DNA of 64,000 nt from Brevundimonas bacteroides DSM 4726 (lineage in GTDB: Bacteria > Pseudomonadota > Alphaproteobacteria > Caulobacterales > Caulobacteraceae), in the NCBI RefSeq assembly GCF_000701445.1, contig NZ_JNIX01000008.1, positions 372,001 through 436,000 of the forward strand, given 5' to 3'. Shown here in pieces: positions 1 to 7,990 of the stretch. The position numbers and the translations under genes are program-made. The notes beneath the pieces are model-generated. The model ran no database searches. It was not told the origin of the DNA and worked only from the letters and a program-made list of their open reading frames with translations. Position 1 is the first letter of the stretch, and each line of letters opens with the position of its first letter.

Positions 1-655
1 TCTCGCAGAAGGGCGACTTGCCGCTGATCAGGGTGATCGGCCGGGTCGTCACGCCGGGCGTGGCCATGTCGAACAGGACGAAGCTGATGCCCAGGTGCTT
101 GGGCGCGTCCGGGTCGGTGCGGACCAGGCAGAAGATCCAGTCGGCCTTGTCGGCGTAGGAGGTCCAGACCTTCTGGCCGTTGACGATCCAGTGGTCGCCG
201 CGATCCTCGGCGCGGGTCTGCAGCCCCGCCAGGTCCGAGCCGGCGCCGGGTTCGGAATAGCCCTGGCACCAGCGGATCTCGCCGCGGACGATTTCAGGCA
301 GGAAGCGCTTCTTCTGTTCCTCGGTGCCGAACTGGAGCAGGGCCGGACCCAGCATCCAGATGCCGAAGGACGACAGCGGCGACTGGGCGTCGATGCGGCG
401 CATCTCGCTGGCCAGCACTTTGGCCTCTTCGCGGGAGAGGCCGCCGCCGCCGTATTCCCTGGGCCACTCGGGCGCGGTCCAGCCGCGCTCGCCCATGACC
501 TCCATCCAGCGCTTGTGCGCGGGCGTCTTGAAGACGGCGTTCCTGCCGCCCCAGACGCGGTCCTCGTCGTTCTCGGCCGGTCCGCGGCACTCGGCCGGGC
601 AGTTCGCCTCCAGCCAGGCCCGCGTCTCGGCGCGGAAGGTCTCCAGGTCGGTCAT
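1..655 (-). CDS. Acyl-CoA dehydrogenase, N-terminal part (cut by window edge)
   Basis: FAD-dependent oxidation of an acyl-CoA thioester, electrons passing to electron-transfer flavoprotein. About 218 residues are visible from ATG at 655; the C-terminal half lies outside the window. The helical N-terminal domain is followed by the beta-domain signature WCQGYSEPGAGSDLAGL and then NGQKVWTSYA, both typical of the family (usual length 380-400 residues). A substrate cannot be assigned from this half. The stand-alone Lrp-type gene lies 60 bases upstream on the same strand. Seen: motifs and reading frame; inferred: beta-oxidation role. Confidence 0.9.
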   Translation of the reverse strand, partial: MTDLETFRAETRAWLEANCPAECRGPAENDEDRVWGGRNAVFKTPAHKRWMEVMGERGWTAPEWPREYGGGGLSREEAKVLASEMRRIDAQSPLSSFGIWMLGPALLQFGTEEQKKRFLPEIVRGEIRWCQGYSEPGAGSDLAGLQTRAEDRGDHWIVNGQKVWTSYADKADWIFCLVRTDPDAPKHLGISFVLFDMATPGVTTRPITLISGKSPFCE

Positions 656-715
656 GCGTGTTCCCCGCGTTTCCTCTGACGGGGGATTTAGCAGGGTTTC
701 ACGCCTGACGTTGCG

Positions 716-970
716 TCACTTCGTCGGGAGAAACGGCGAGAAGGTGATGACGGTGAAGGTGTCGCGGATGTGGGGCCGGGTCTGGACCGACTTCGTCACG
801 AAGGTGCCGATGTCCATCTCCTTGGGCAGCTGGAACTTGGCCAGCAGGTCGTATTGGCCCGAGGTGGAATAGACCTCCGAGACGTTCTCGACGTTGTCCA
901 CGATGTCGGCGGCGACGTCGTTGGCGTGGCCCAGCTCGCATTTGATGAAGACGAAGATGGCGGTCATCAT
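716..970 (-). CDS. Stand-alone Lrp/AsnC ligand-binding (RAM) domain protein
   Basis: 84-residue protein consisting only of the alpha/beta ligand-binding domain found at the C terminus of Lrp/AsnC regulators (MMTAIFVFIKCE start, NVSEVYSTSGQYDLLAKF core); there is no helix-turn-helix. Such stand-alone domains form ring oligomers and bind amino-acid-like effectors, but without DNA-binding activity of their own. Two adjacent ATG codons (970 and 967) could serve as start; 970 is given. It lies 60 bases upstream of the acyl-CoA dehydrogenase on the same strand and is divergent from the hydrolase at 1016. Family call is firm; biological role unknown. Confidence 0.8.
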   Translation of the reverse strand: MMTAIFVFIKCELGHANDVAADIVDNVENVSEVYSTSGQYDLLAKFQLPKEMDIGTFVTKSVQTRPHIRDTFTVITFSPFLPTK

Positions 971-1015
971 GGCCCAGGCTCCCGGCGGTTCCCGGGCTTG
1001 GTAGCGGATGCGCGC

Positions 1016-1831
1016 GTGACGGATAAGCCCCTCTCGGACGACGAGCTGGAAGCGGCATACAATAACCGCGCCGCCGTGCCCGAACATCCGGCCCTGATGG
1101 CGGCATGGAAAGCTGAAGCCCAAGCCGCCCGCGCGGCTCATCCGCCGACGCTGATCCGTTATGGCCCCGGCGAGCGCGAGGTGATGGACCTGTTCGAGGC
1201 CGGGCCGGACGCGCCGGTCGCCCTGTTCATCCACGGCGGCTACTGGCAGGCGCTGGACAAGGACTGGTTCAGCGGGATCGCGCCGGCGCTGGTAGCGAAC
1301 GGGGTGTCGCTAGCGGTCGCGTCCTACGACCTGTGCCCGAGCGTCCGGCTGGCGCGCATCGTCGGCCAGATGCGCGAGGCCGCCGCCCTGCTCCGCGAGC
1401 GAACCGGAAAGCGGCCGATAGTGTTCGGCCATTCGGCCGGCGGGCATCTGGCGGCGTGCCTGCTGAGCGAGGGCCGCGCCTCGGCGGCGGTGGCCATCTC
1501 GGGCGTGTTCGATCTGGAACCGCTGGTCCCGACCTCGATCAATGCGGCGCTGGGACTCGATCGGCTGGAAGCCCGCGCCCTGTCGCCGATCCACTGGCCG
1601 GCCCCGAACGGCGGGGCACCCGGCGGCACGGTGCTGGACTGCGTGGTCGGGGCCGACGAGACCGTCGAGTTCGTCCGCCAGTCCCGCGACATGGCCGCCG
1701 CATGGGGCGCGAAGGGCGCCGAGACGCGGTTCGAGACGCTGCCCGGCCTCAACCACTTCACCGTGCTGTCGCCCCTGACCGATCCCGACAGTTCGCTGGT
1801 TCGCCGCATCGTCGATCTGGCGAAATCCTGA
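1016..1831 (+). CDS. Alpha/beta hydrolase, kynurenine formamidase-like
   Basis: 271 residues from GTG at 1016 (VTDKPLSDDELEAAYNNRAAV); the nearby ATG at 1008 is in another frame. The oxyanion-hole motif HGGYW, nucleophile elbow GHSAGG and a C-terminal catalytic His in GLNHF are visible and follow the order of alpha/beta hydrolases. HGGYW together with the N-terminal YNNR segment resembles the arylformamidase/kynurenine formamidase group, which hydrolyses N-formylkynurenine in tryptophan catabolism. No other kynurenine gene is nearby, so substrate is inference. No signal peptide; cytoplasmic. Confidence 0.75.
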   Translation: MTDKPLSDDELEAAYNNRAAVPEHPALMAAWKAEAQAARAAHPPTLIRYGPGEREVMDLFEAGPDAPVALFIHGGYWQALDKDWFSGIAPALVANGVSLAVASYDLCPSVRLARIVGQMREAAALLRERTGKRPIVFGHSAGGHLAACLLSEGRASAAVAISGVFDLEPLVPTSINAALGLDRLEARALSPIHWPAPNGGAPGGTVLDCVVGADETVEFVRQSRDMAAAWGAKGAETRFETLPGLNHFTVLSPLTDPDSSLVRRIVDLAKS

Positions 1832-1892
1832 TCCGCTCTCGCAATCGTAAAGGCCAAGCGCCACTATAGGTCGAGCGGCGCGGAGGACGGAC

Positions 1893-3755
1893 ATGGCGGA
1901 ACCGACGGGAATGGGGCTGGGGCACGCCGTGGGCCTGCTGGCCGTCGCGGTCGTCGCGGTTCCCTTGTTCAAGCGGTTCGGCCTGGGCGCCGTGCTCGGC
2001 TACCTCGCCGCCGGCCTGATCATCGGCCCCTTCGGCATCGGCATGGTTCAGGACGCCGAGGCCGTGCTGCACGTCGCCGAGCTCGGCGTCGTCATGTTCC
2101 TGTTCATCATCGGTCTGGAGATGCGGCCCCAGCGATTGTGGAGTCTGAGGAACGACATCTTCGGCGTCGGCGCGGCCCAGGTGATCGTCTGCGCCACCCT
2201 GTTGACCGGCGCCGTCCTCGCCTTCGGCCTGCCCTGGTACGTCGCCCTGATCATCGGCTCGGGCTTCGCCCTGTCGTCCACCGCCATCGTCATGCAGATT
2301 CTCGAGGAGCGGAACGAGAACAACGAGACCGACGGTCAGAGGGTCATCTCCATCCTGCTGTTCGAGGATCTGGCCATCGTGCCGCTGCTGGCCATGGTCG
2401 CGGTGCTCGCGGGGGTCTATGGCACGACCATCGAGAACCCCCAGCCGATCTGGATGACCGTCGGCCTGGCCCTGGCGGCCGTCGCCGCCGTCTATGTGAT
2501 CGGCAAGTGGGCCCTGAACCCGGCGTTCCGCATCCTGGCGCGGTACGGCGGGCGTGAGGTGATGACGGCGGGCGCCCTGCTGGTCGTGCTGGGCTCCGCC
2601 TGGGCGATGGACATGGGCGGCCTGTCCATGGCGATGGGGGCGTTTCTGGCGGGCGTGCTGCTGTCGGAATCCAGCTTCCGCAACCAGCTCGAGGCCGACG
2701 TGGAGCCTTTCCGGGGCATCCTGCTGGGGCTGTTCTTCCTCAGCGTCGGCATGTCGCTGGACCTGGGCGTCGTGATCCAGGACTGGCGCATCGTGCTGGC
2801 TGCGGTGGTGGCGTCGATGGCCGCCAAGATGATCGGCGTCTACGGCGTCGCCCGGATCATGAAGGCGCCCCACGACGAGGCGCTGAAGCGGGCCGCCCTG
2901 ATGGGCGAGGGGGGCGAGTTCGGCTTCGTCCTTTACGGCGCGGCCCTGGCCGCCGGTCTGTTCGACCCGCGCACCGCCGCCATCGCTTCGGCCGTGATCA
3001 TTGTGTCCATGGCCGTGACGCCGTTCCGGGTGATGATCGCGGACCGGCTGAAGTCGCGCCAGGCGCCGTCGCTGGAGGGCGTCGAGGAGGCCCGGAATCT
3101 GCGCGAGCGGGTGCTGATCATCGGCTTTGGCCGCTTCGCCCAGGTGGTGTCTCAGCCGTTGCTGGCGCGCGACGTCGATGTCTCGATCATCGACCACGAC
3201 GTGGAGATGATCCAGGCGGCCGGGAACTTCGGGTTCAAGGTGTATTTCGGCGACGGCTCCCGGCTGGACGTGCTGCGGGCCTCCGGAGCGGCGGACGCCG
3301 AGACCATCCTGGTCTGCGTCGACAAGCCCGAGACCGCCGACCGCATCGTCGAGCTGGTGAAAGCCGAGTTCCCCCTGACCAAGCTGTTCGTTCGCGCCTA
3401 TGACCGGGGCCACTCGCTGCGGCTGATCCAGGCCGGCGTCGAATATCAGATCCGCGAGACCTTCGAATCCGCGCTGAAGTTCGGCGAGCAGGTCCTGGTC
3501 GACCTGGGCTTCAACGCCGAGGACGCGGCCGAGACCATCGAGGACGTGCGCCGCAGGGACGCCGAGCGGCTGACCCTGCAGATGACCGGCGGCATCACCG
3601 CCGGTCGCGGCCTGATGCGCGGCAACGCCGTGGCGGTGACGCCGACGCCGGAACCCTACGTCAAGCCTAAGCGCGAAAGCCGCGCGCTGAACGAGGAGAC
3701 GGCGGAGATGATGGGTCAGGACGAAGGCGAGGAGCGGGTCCAGGAACAGGCCTGA
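1893..3755 (+). CDS. CPA2-family cation:proton antiporter, KefB/KefC-like
   Basis: 620-residue inner-membrane protein. Residues 1-380 form about 12 hydrophobic segments of the Na+/H+ exchanger fold; around 410-530 there is a TrkA-N/RCK nucleotide-binding domain starting VLIIGFGRFAQVV with the GxGxxA dinucleotide loop. The tail (550-620) is charged and probably cytoplasmic. This is the architecture of glutathione-gated K+ efflux systems KefB/KefC, which exchange K+ for H+ under electrophile stress. No kefF/kefG ancillary gene is adjacent. Start is ATG 1893 after a GGAGG-like site (GCGGAGGAC). Family certain, ion specificity inferred. Confidence 0.88.
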   Translation: MAEPTGMGLGHAVGLLAVAVVAVPLFKRFGLGAVLGYLAAGLIIGPFGIGMVQDAEAVLHVAELGVVMFLFIIGLEMRPQRLWSLRNDIFGVGAAQVIVCATLLTGAVLAFGLPWYVALIIGSGFALSSTAIVMQILEERNENNETDGQRVISILLFEDLAIVPLLAMVAVLAGVYGTTIENPQPIWMTVGLALAAVAAVYVIGKWALNPAFRILARYGGREVMTAGALLVVLGSAWAMDMGGLSMAMGAFLAGVLLSESSFRNQLEADVEPFRGILLGLFFLSVGMSLDLGVVIQDWRIVLAAVVASMAAKMIGVYGVARIMKAPHDEALKRAALMGEGGEFGFVLYGAALAAGLFDPRTAAIASAVIIVSMAVTPFRVMIADRLKSRQAPSLEGVEEARNLRERVLIIGFGRFAQVVSQPLLARDVDVSIIDHDVEMIQAAGNFGFKVYFGDGSRLDVLRASGAADAETILVCVDKPETADRIVELVKAEFPLTKLFVRAYDRGHSLRLIQAGVEYQIRETFESALKFGEQVLVDLGFNAEDAAETIEDVRRRDAERLTLQMTGGITAGRGLMRGNAVAVTPTPEPYVKPKRESRALNEETAEMMGQDEGEERVQEQA

Positions 3756-3888
3756 CCTCGCGCGCTCCGCCACCGACACCCCTGTCACGTGAAGGTCACA
3801 CCACAGCGACGTTTGAGCGCCGACCGTCGATCCCACGGGAACGCAAGCGGCGCCGCAGCTCTTGAACCGCCCGAAAGGGGTTCCTGCG

Positions 3889-4197
3889 ATGGCGCCGAAG
3901 AAGCCGAACAAGCCGGATCTGCGTTTGGTCGCGGAGTCCGAAGTCTATGACCTGATGAGGCCGCCGGCCACGACGGCCGAGCGGGTGAAGCGCCTGCAGG
4001 CCGAGGCTCGCGCCCTGGCGCTTGAGGAAGTCGAAGCGCTGGAGCGGCTGCTGGTGGAAGCGGCGGCGAAGGCGCGCGAGATCGCGGCGGGCGGCGACGC
4101 CTATCCGGTCGGCGCCCGCGAGATCGCCTCGCGTCTGGCCGAGGACCTGCCGATGAAGGCCGAGACCATCAAGGCGATCGTGTCACGCCAGCCCTGA
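3889..4197 (+). CDS. Small conserved hypothetical protein, helical
   Basis: 102 residues from ATG 3889, chosen because AAAGGGG lies 8 bases upstream; a TTG 27 bases earlier in frame lacks such a site. The protein is charged and mostly helical, with a Lys/Pro-rich N terminus (MAPKKPNKPDL) and an Ala/Glu-rich heptad-like middle that could form a coiled coil. I do not recognise a family. It converges on the DUF4126 gene, the two coding regions overlapping tail-to-tail by 29 bases. Cytoplasmic by composition. Confidence 0.65.
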   Translation: MAPKKPNKPDLRLVAESEVYDLMRPPATTAERVKRLQAEARALALEEVEALERLLVEAAAKAREIAAGGDAYPVGAREIASRLAEDLPMKAETIKAIVSRQP

Positions 4198-4825
4198 AGG
4201 CGTCCTCGCGCGCGTCCATGCGTGCGCGCACGCGCCGGGCCAGTCGGAGCACCGCGATCGCCAGCACGATCATCAGGATCGGCACGAGGACGGGGGCCAG
4301 AAAGGCCAGCACGACCATCAGGAAGCTCAGCACGTCCTCGATGAAGGACAGGACCGGATTGCCGATCCCGCCGGTCGTCGCCGTCGAGGTCAGCCGCGCC
4401 CCGCCCTGGGCGGCGTTGAAGGCGAAGGCGGTCGGAGCCCCCACGATCAGGCCAGCGATGGCCGCCGTCATCGGATCGACGCCGGCGAAGACGCTGCCGG
4501 CCGCCACGGCCCCGGCGATGGGCCGGGTGAAGGCGCCAAGCACATTCAGGCCGTGATCCACGACCGGCACCTTGTCGCCGGTGAACTCGATGACAGAGGC
4601 GACGGCGAGGGTGCTGATCGCCGGCCAGTCCGCCAGCCAGGCCATGCGGTCGTTCAGGTCGATCCCGAACAGTCCGAACTTGGCCGCCAGCGCCAGCATA
4701 AGCAGCGGCAGGAAGGTCCGAAGACCCGTCGCCGAGGCCAGGCCGAGTCCCAGAAGGGCGGGCAGGACCCAGGTCTGGAGCGGCCCCGCCGCCTCGGCCA
4801 CCCCGCTCAGATCGAATGAAGCCAT
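4169..4825 (-). CDS. DUF4126 family membrane protein
   Basis: 218 residues from ATG 4825, preceded by GGCGGAGG at good spacing; a start 13 codons further upstream is possible but has no such site. Several hydrophobic stretches, with the motif GLASATGLRTFLPLL near the N terminus and a Gly/Ala-rich middle (TRPIAGAVAAGSV), match the DUF4126 family of inner-membrane proteins. The C terminus is basic (RLARRVRARMDAR). Function in the family is unknown. It is divergent from the SDR gene at 4928. Confidence 0.8.
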   Translation of the reverse strand: MASFDLSGVAEAAGPLQTWVLPALLGLGLASATGLRTFLPLLMLALAAKFGLFGIDLNDRMAWLADWPAISTLAVASVIEFTGDKVPVVDHGLNVLGAFTRPIAGAVAAGSVFAGVDPMTAAIAGLIVGAPTAFAFNAAQGGARLTSTATTGGIGNPVLSFIEDVLSFLMVVLAFLAPVLVPILMIVLAIAVLRLARRVRARMDAREDAFRAGVTRSP

Positions 4826-4927
4826 CGTCGCCTCCGCCGACCGCCGATCGGTCATCCGGACCATAATGCCCCGGAACCGCGTCCGGGTCCGCCGTCTTCT
4901 TGGTGGAGCCCCTCAAGGAGACAGACC

Positions 4928-5923
4928 ATGGACGACCGCAGCTCCCGCTTCGAACCCGACGCCGAAGCCATCGCGGACCACGAACGCGACATTCAGTCCG
5001 GCATCGACGCCAAGGCCAGCGAAGGCGACGACGAGCAGAAGGACAAGGCCGTCCAGGCCGGGGCCCGTCCTTATCCGGCGCTGCCCTTCCCGGAGCAGCA
5101 TCAGAGGAAGCCCGGCGACGAGGCCGCGCTGGATCCCGCGCCGCTCTATGACGCGCCGTTCTGGAAGGGTTCGGGCAAGCTGGAGGGCTTCGCCGCCATC
5201 GTCACCGGCGGAGATTCCGGCATCGGGCGCGGCGTCGCCGTGCTGTTCGCGCGCGAGGGCTGCGACGTCGCCATCTGCCATCTGGACGAGGACGCCGACG
5301 CCGAGGAGACCCGCCGCGCGGTCGAGGCGGAGGGCCGCCGGGCCATCGTGCTGAAGGGCGACGTGTCCGACCCGGTCTTCTCGGAGATGGCGGTCGCCGA
5401 GACGATCAAGGCCTTCGGGCGTCTGGACGTGGTGGTGCCCAATGCCGCCTTCCAGCAGCACGTCGAGGCGTTCGAGGATCTGACGTTCGAGCAGTTCGAC
5501 CGGACGATGAAGACCAACCTCTACGGCTACTTCAACCTGGTGAAGGCGGCCGTGCCGCACATGACGTCGGGCGGGGCGATCGTCATGACCGGCTCGGTCA
5601 CCGGCATCATCGGCAATGAGAACCTGCTCGACTATTCCCTGACCAAGGGCGGCATCCATGCCTTCGCCCGGTCGCTGGGGACGCACCTGGCGGCGCGAGG
5701 CATCCGGGTGAACGTGGTCGCGCCGGGGCCGGTTTGGACCCCGCTGAACCCCGCCGACCAGCAGGCCGACAAGGTGGCCCAGTTCGGCGGCAAGACCGTG
5801 ATGAAGCGCCCGGCCCAGCCGGAGGAGATCGCGCCCGCCTACGTCTTCCTGGCGTCGCCGCAGATGTCGAGCTTCATCACCGGCGAGGTTCTGCCGATCA
5901 TCGGCGGCTACAACGGGGGTTAG
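4928..5923 (+). CDS. SDR family oxidoreductase, YhdF/YghA (general stress) type
   Basis: 331-residue classical short-chain dehydrogenase. An N-terminal extension of about 75 residues (acidic, then PYPALPFPEQHQ) is typical of the Bacillus YhdF/ E. coli YghA subgroup. The NAD(P) loop TGGDSGIGRGVA, NAA-type loop (VPNAAFQ), catalytic Ser in MTGSVTG and the YSLTKGG Tyr-Lys pair are all present. Start ATG 4928 follows AAGGAGA. Upstream, GGAAC at 4873 with CGTC 15 bases later weakly resembles an EcfG general-stress promoter. The stop overlaps the converging GNAT gene by 4 bases. Substrate unknown. Confidence 0.88.
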   Translation: MDDRSSRFEPDAEAIADHERDIQSGIDAKASEGDDEQKDKAVQAGARPYPALPFPEQHQRKPGDEAALDPAPLYDAPFWKGSGKLEGFAAIVTGGDSGIGRGVAVLFAREGCDVAICHLDEDADAEETRRAVEAEGRRAIVLKGDVSDPVFSEMAVAETIKAFGRLDVVVPNAAFQQHVEAFEDLTFEQFDRTMKTNLYGYFNLVKAAVPHMTSGGAIVMTGSVTGIIGNENLLDYSLTKGGIHAFARSLGTHLAARGIRVNVVAPGPVWTPLNPADQQADKVAQFGGKTVMKRPAQPEEIAPAYVFLASPQMSSFITGEVLPIIGGYNGG

Positions 5924-6207
5924 GCCAGAACGTCCGCCTGGTCCGGGTGACGCCGGAACCAGGCCACGGCGTATCCGCAGATGGGGATCAGCCTGGTCTG
6001 TTCGCGCCGGGCGTGGCCGGCCAGGCTTTGCATGAAGCGGCCCGACGCGCCCGTGCCGCGCAGCTCGCGCTCGGCCTCGACGTGCAGGATGGCGCGGGCG
6101 CCGCCGCGATCGGCATAGTCCGCCCACACGCAGCGGATGGTCCCGCGCGCATCGGCGAAGCCCTGTTCGTAGCGCCGCCTGTCGGTGACGTCGCGAAGAT
6201 CGCTCAT
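5920..6207 (-). CDS. Small GCN5-type N-acetyltransferase (COG2388, YidJ/NATD1-like)
   Basis: 95 residues from ATG 6207. It shows the compact COG2388 pattern: an N-terminal RRRYEQGF strand, a central T/V-rich strand, a short acyl-CoA-binding region (RGTGASGRFM) and the C-terminal signature RLIPICGYAVAWFRRHP, which in the family reads PxCxYVxxWxxxHP. The family is annotated as predicted acetyltransferase; substrates are unknown. It sits tail-to-tail with the stress-type SDR. Confidence 0.75.
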   Translation of the reverse strand: MSDLRDVTDRRRYEQGFADARGTIRCVWADYADRGGARAILHVEAERELRGTGASGRFMQSLAGHARREQTRLIPICGYAVAWFRRHPDQADVLA

Positions 6208-6275
6208 GGCCTGCTCCCTGGAATGAGCCGCCGGAATGCTTGCGTGCCGCGCCTGTTCCGAACGGCGACGGTTCG

Positions 6276-6665
6276 TCAGGCCGGCTTGTCCTGAAGCAGC
6301 TGCAGCAGGCCGAGGATGCTCTTCACCGTGAACCAGACGCTGATCAGGAACCAGACCGCCAGGAACAGCAGCAGGAAGGGGATGCCGATCAGGACCAGCG
6401 AGGCCACGGCGCTGACGGCGATCAGCACCCAGGTCGCGATGGTCCACCAGAACACGGACCAGAACAGCCGGATCTGGGCGTCGATGTGCTGGCGCGGCAG
6501 GCCGGTGGCCGATCCGCGCGCCGCATAGGCGACCACCAGGCCGACGATGACGAGCAGGTTCGCCGAGGGGATCGACAGGATGTAGAGCGCCCAGGCGATC
6601 AGGGCGGCGGGCTTGCCTTCGCCCTCATGGCCGGGCTGGAAGCGGGGCTGGTGGGCGTCGGTCAT
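6276..6665 (-). CDS. DUF4870-like (Tic20-type) membrane protein
   Basis: 129 residues from ATG 6665. A short charged N terminus is followed by about four hydrophobic segments (ALIAWALYILSI; LLVIVGLVVAYA; a long pair around WWTIATWVLIAV and LFLAVWFLISVWF). The layout, with an amphipathic DAQIRLFWSVFWWT segment between them, matches DUF4870/Tic20-like proteins of unknown function. The next gene upstream on the same strand (start 7347, 13 bases away at its end) has a similar C-terminal membrane domain, suggesting an old tandem duplication and co-transcription. Confidence 0.7.
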   Translation of the reverse strand: MTDAHQPRFQPGHEGEGKPAALIAWALYILSIPSANLLVIVGLVVAYAARGSATGLPRQHIDAQIRLFWSVFWWTIATWVLIAVSAVASLVLIGIPFLLLFLAVWFLISVWFTVKSILGLLQLLQDKPA

Positions 6666-6678
6666 CCTCAGGTCCCTG

Positions 6679-7347
6679 TCAGATCAGCCAGCCGCGCGGA
6701 TTGGGCATGGCGCGGCCGGCCTTGAGCTTGAGAACGCCCGCGGCGCCCCGAACGATCAGCCAGACCGCCAGAAGGAACAGCACGAAGACGCCCAGACCGA
6801 CGACGATCAGGATGGCCCCCGCCAGCGCCACGACCGCCCCGGCCCACAGCGTCCGCTGCTGGAAGACGAAGTGGCTGGCGGCGACGTCGCCGGACGGGCC
6901 GGGCCGCCCGGTCACCGCCAGAAGCGCGATCAGGGCCGAGACGCCCAGCGTCGGCACGGCGAACAGGATGAGTGCATAGACGGTGTAGAGGCCGCTCGCG
7001 CCCTCCAGCTCCGCGGGGATCTCGCGGCGCGCGCCGAAGCCTCCATAGGTCTGGGCCGCAGGCGTCTCGCGGGCCCAGGCGGGGGTCGCAGAGACTGGGG
7101 ACGGCGTCGGCGCGGTAGGAGGCGCGACGGGTTCCGGCTGGGGCTGCGGCTCCGGGGGCGCCGTCGGCTCGGGGGCGTCGAACAGCGAGGGCTCCGCGAC
7201 CGGCTGGGGCGCCGTCGGCGGTTCCGGCGCGGGCTCGGGCGCGCGCGGACGCCCGGCGAGCGAGGCGGGCGAGGCGAAGCCGACCGCGTCGTCCAGATCG
7301 TGATCGCCGGGCGCGTGGGGCGCTTTCGGATCGCCGGGTTCGGCCAT
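6679..7347 (-). CDS. Proline-rich membrane protein with DUF4870-like C-terminal domain
   Basis: 222 residues from ATG 7347, which follows a GGAG site. Residues 1-105 are low-complexity, dominated by Pro/Ala/Glu (PEPQPQPEPVAPP), probably an extended cytoplasmic linker. Residues 120-215 hold about four hydrophobic segments (ILFAVPTLGVSALIALLAV; a pair near AGAVVALAGAILIVVGLGV) ending in a basic tail. The membrane part resembles the neighbour at 6276-6665. No enzymatic motif is visible and function is unknown. Confidence 0.65.
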   Translation of the reverse strand: MAEPGDPKAPHAPGDHDLDDAVGFASPASLAGRPRAPEPAPEPPTAPQPVAEPSLFDAPEPTAPPEPQPQPEPVAPPTAPTPSPVSATPAWARETPAAQTYGGFGARREIPAELEGASGLYTVYALILFAVPTLGVSALIALLAVTGRPGPSGDVAASHFVFQQRTLWAGAVVALAGAILIVVGLGVFVLFLLAVWLIVRGAAGVLKLKAGRAMPNPRGWLI

Positions 7348-7409
7348 CGGGGCTCCTCGAAGGTCAGGCTGCGACAATGGCGGTCCGGCCGGGATCAGGC
7401 AAGCCGCGC

Positions 7410-7949
7410 TCAGGCCAGTTTGTCGTTGGCGGTCAGGTCGTTGATCGACAGATCGGGCCGGTCCATCCAGCTGCCGGTCATCCAGGCGCGCTCCGCCGCG
7501 CTGAGCGTCTTGCCGACGACGATGGTGTTGGTGGGCGTCTCCTCCAGCGCCAGTTCGATGCAGCGATAGGCCGAGCCCTCGGCCGACAGGATCGCCTCGA
7601 TCTTGCGCCGCAGGGCGATGGCGAAGGCCTCGGTGGTCGGATCGCCGTCGAAGACCATGATCTGGTTCAGCCGGTGCGGTTCGTGCGCCTTGAACCAGTC
7701 CAGCAGGGGATCCTTCGACCCGACCTGAAAGGCGTGGTCGACCGCGCCGTCGATGAAGCCGTGCCAGCGCTTCTTCAGGCTCTCGAAGGAGGCGACATAG
7801 TTGGACCGGCCGAATTCCATCTCCCGGTCCGTCGCCAGGGTCACTGTGACGAATTCGTTGTGGCCGTGGGGCACGGCGCAGCGCGACGCCCCATCCGCCA
7901 GAAGACGGTGGGCCATGGAGAAGCGGCGGGTGAAACGGACCTGGGGCAT
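7410..7949 (-). CDS. queD: 6-carboxytetrahydropterin synthase / PTPS family protein (QueD-like)
   Basis: 179 residues. The tunnelling-fold motif of the 6-pyruvoyl-tetrahydropterin synthase family is visible: FSMAHRL near the N terminus supplies one zinc His, SRCAVPHGHNEF supplies the catalytic Cys and the other two zinc His, and EETPTNTI is the substrate-binding Glu motif. QueD makes 6-carboxy-tetrahydropterin for queuosine biosynthesis. It is longer than typical QueD (about 120-140) by an internal segment. It follows dnaE2 by 41 bases on the same strand. Family firm; queuosine role is inferred since no queC/queE is in view. Confidence 0.75.
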   Translation of the reverse strand: MPQVRFTRRFSMAHRLLADGASRCAVPHGHNEFVTVTLATDREMEFGRSNYVASFESLKKRWHGFIDGAVDHAFQVGSKDPLLDWFKAHEPHRLNQIMVFDGDPTTEAFAIALRRKIEAILSAEGSAYRCIELALEETPTNTIVVGKTLSAAERAWMTGSWMDRPDLSINDLTANDKLA

Positions 7950-7990
7950 TGAGCGGCGCTATGTCGTCCCTTCGGGCCGCGATGGCAAGG

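Noticed and set aside
1758..3911. 717-codon open frame antisense to the cation antiporter
   Set aside because: It is Gln/His/Arg-rich, without any family motif, and mirrors the strong GC third-position bias of the real gene on the plus strand. The same applies to long antisense frames at 8780-10816, 11533-13857, 13712-16024, 49513-51804, 58616-60313 and 60378-62462.
7080..7230. Proline-rich tract in the 6679-7347 gene as a DNA repeat
   Set aside because: It is irregular low-complexity coding sequence (Pro/Glu/Ala/Gln codons) without a repeated unit.
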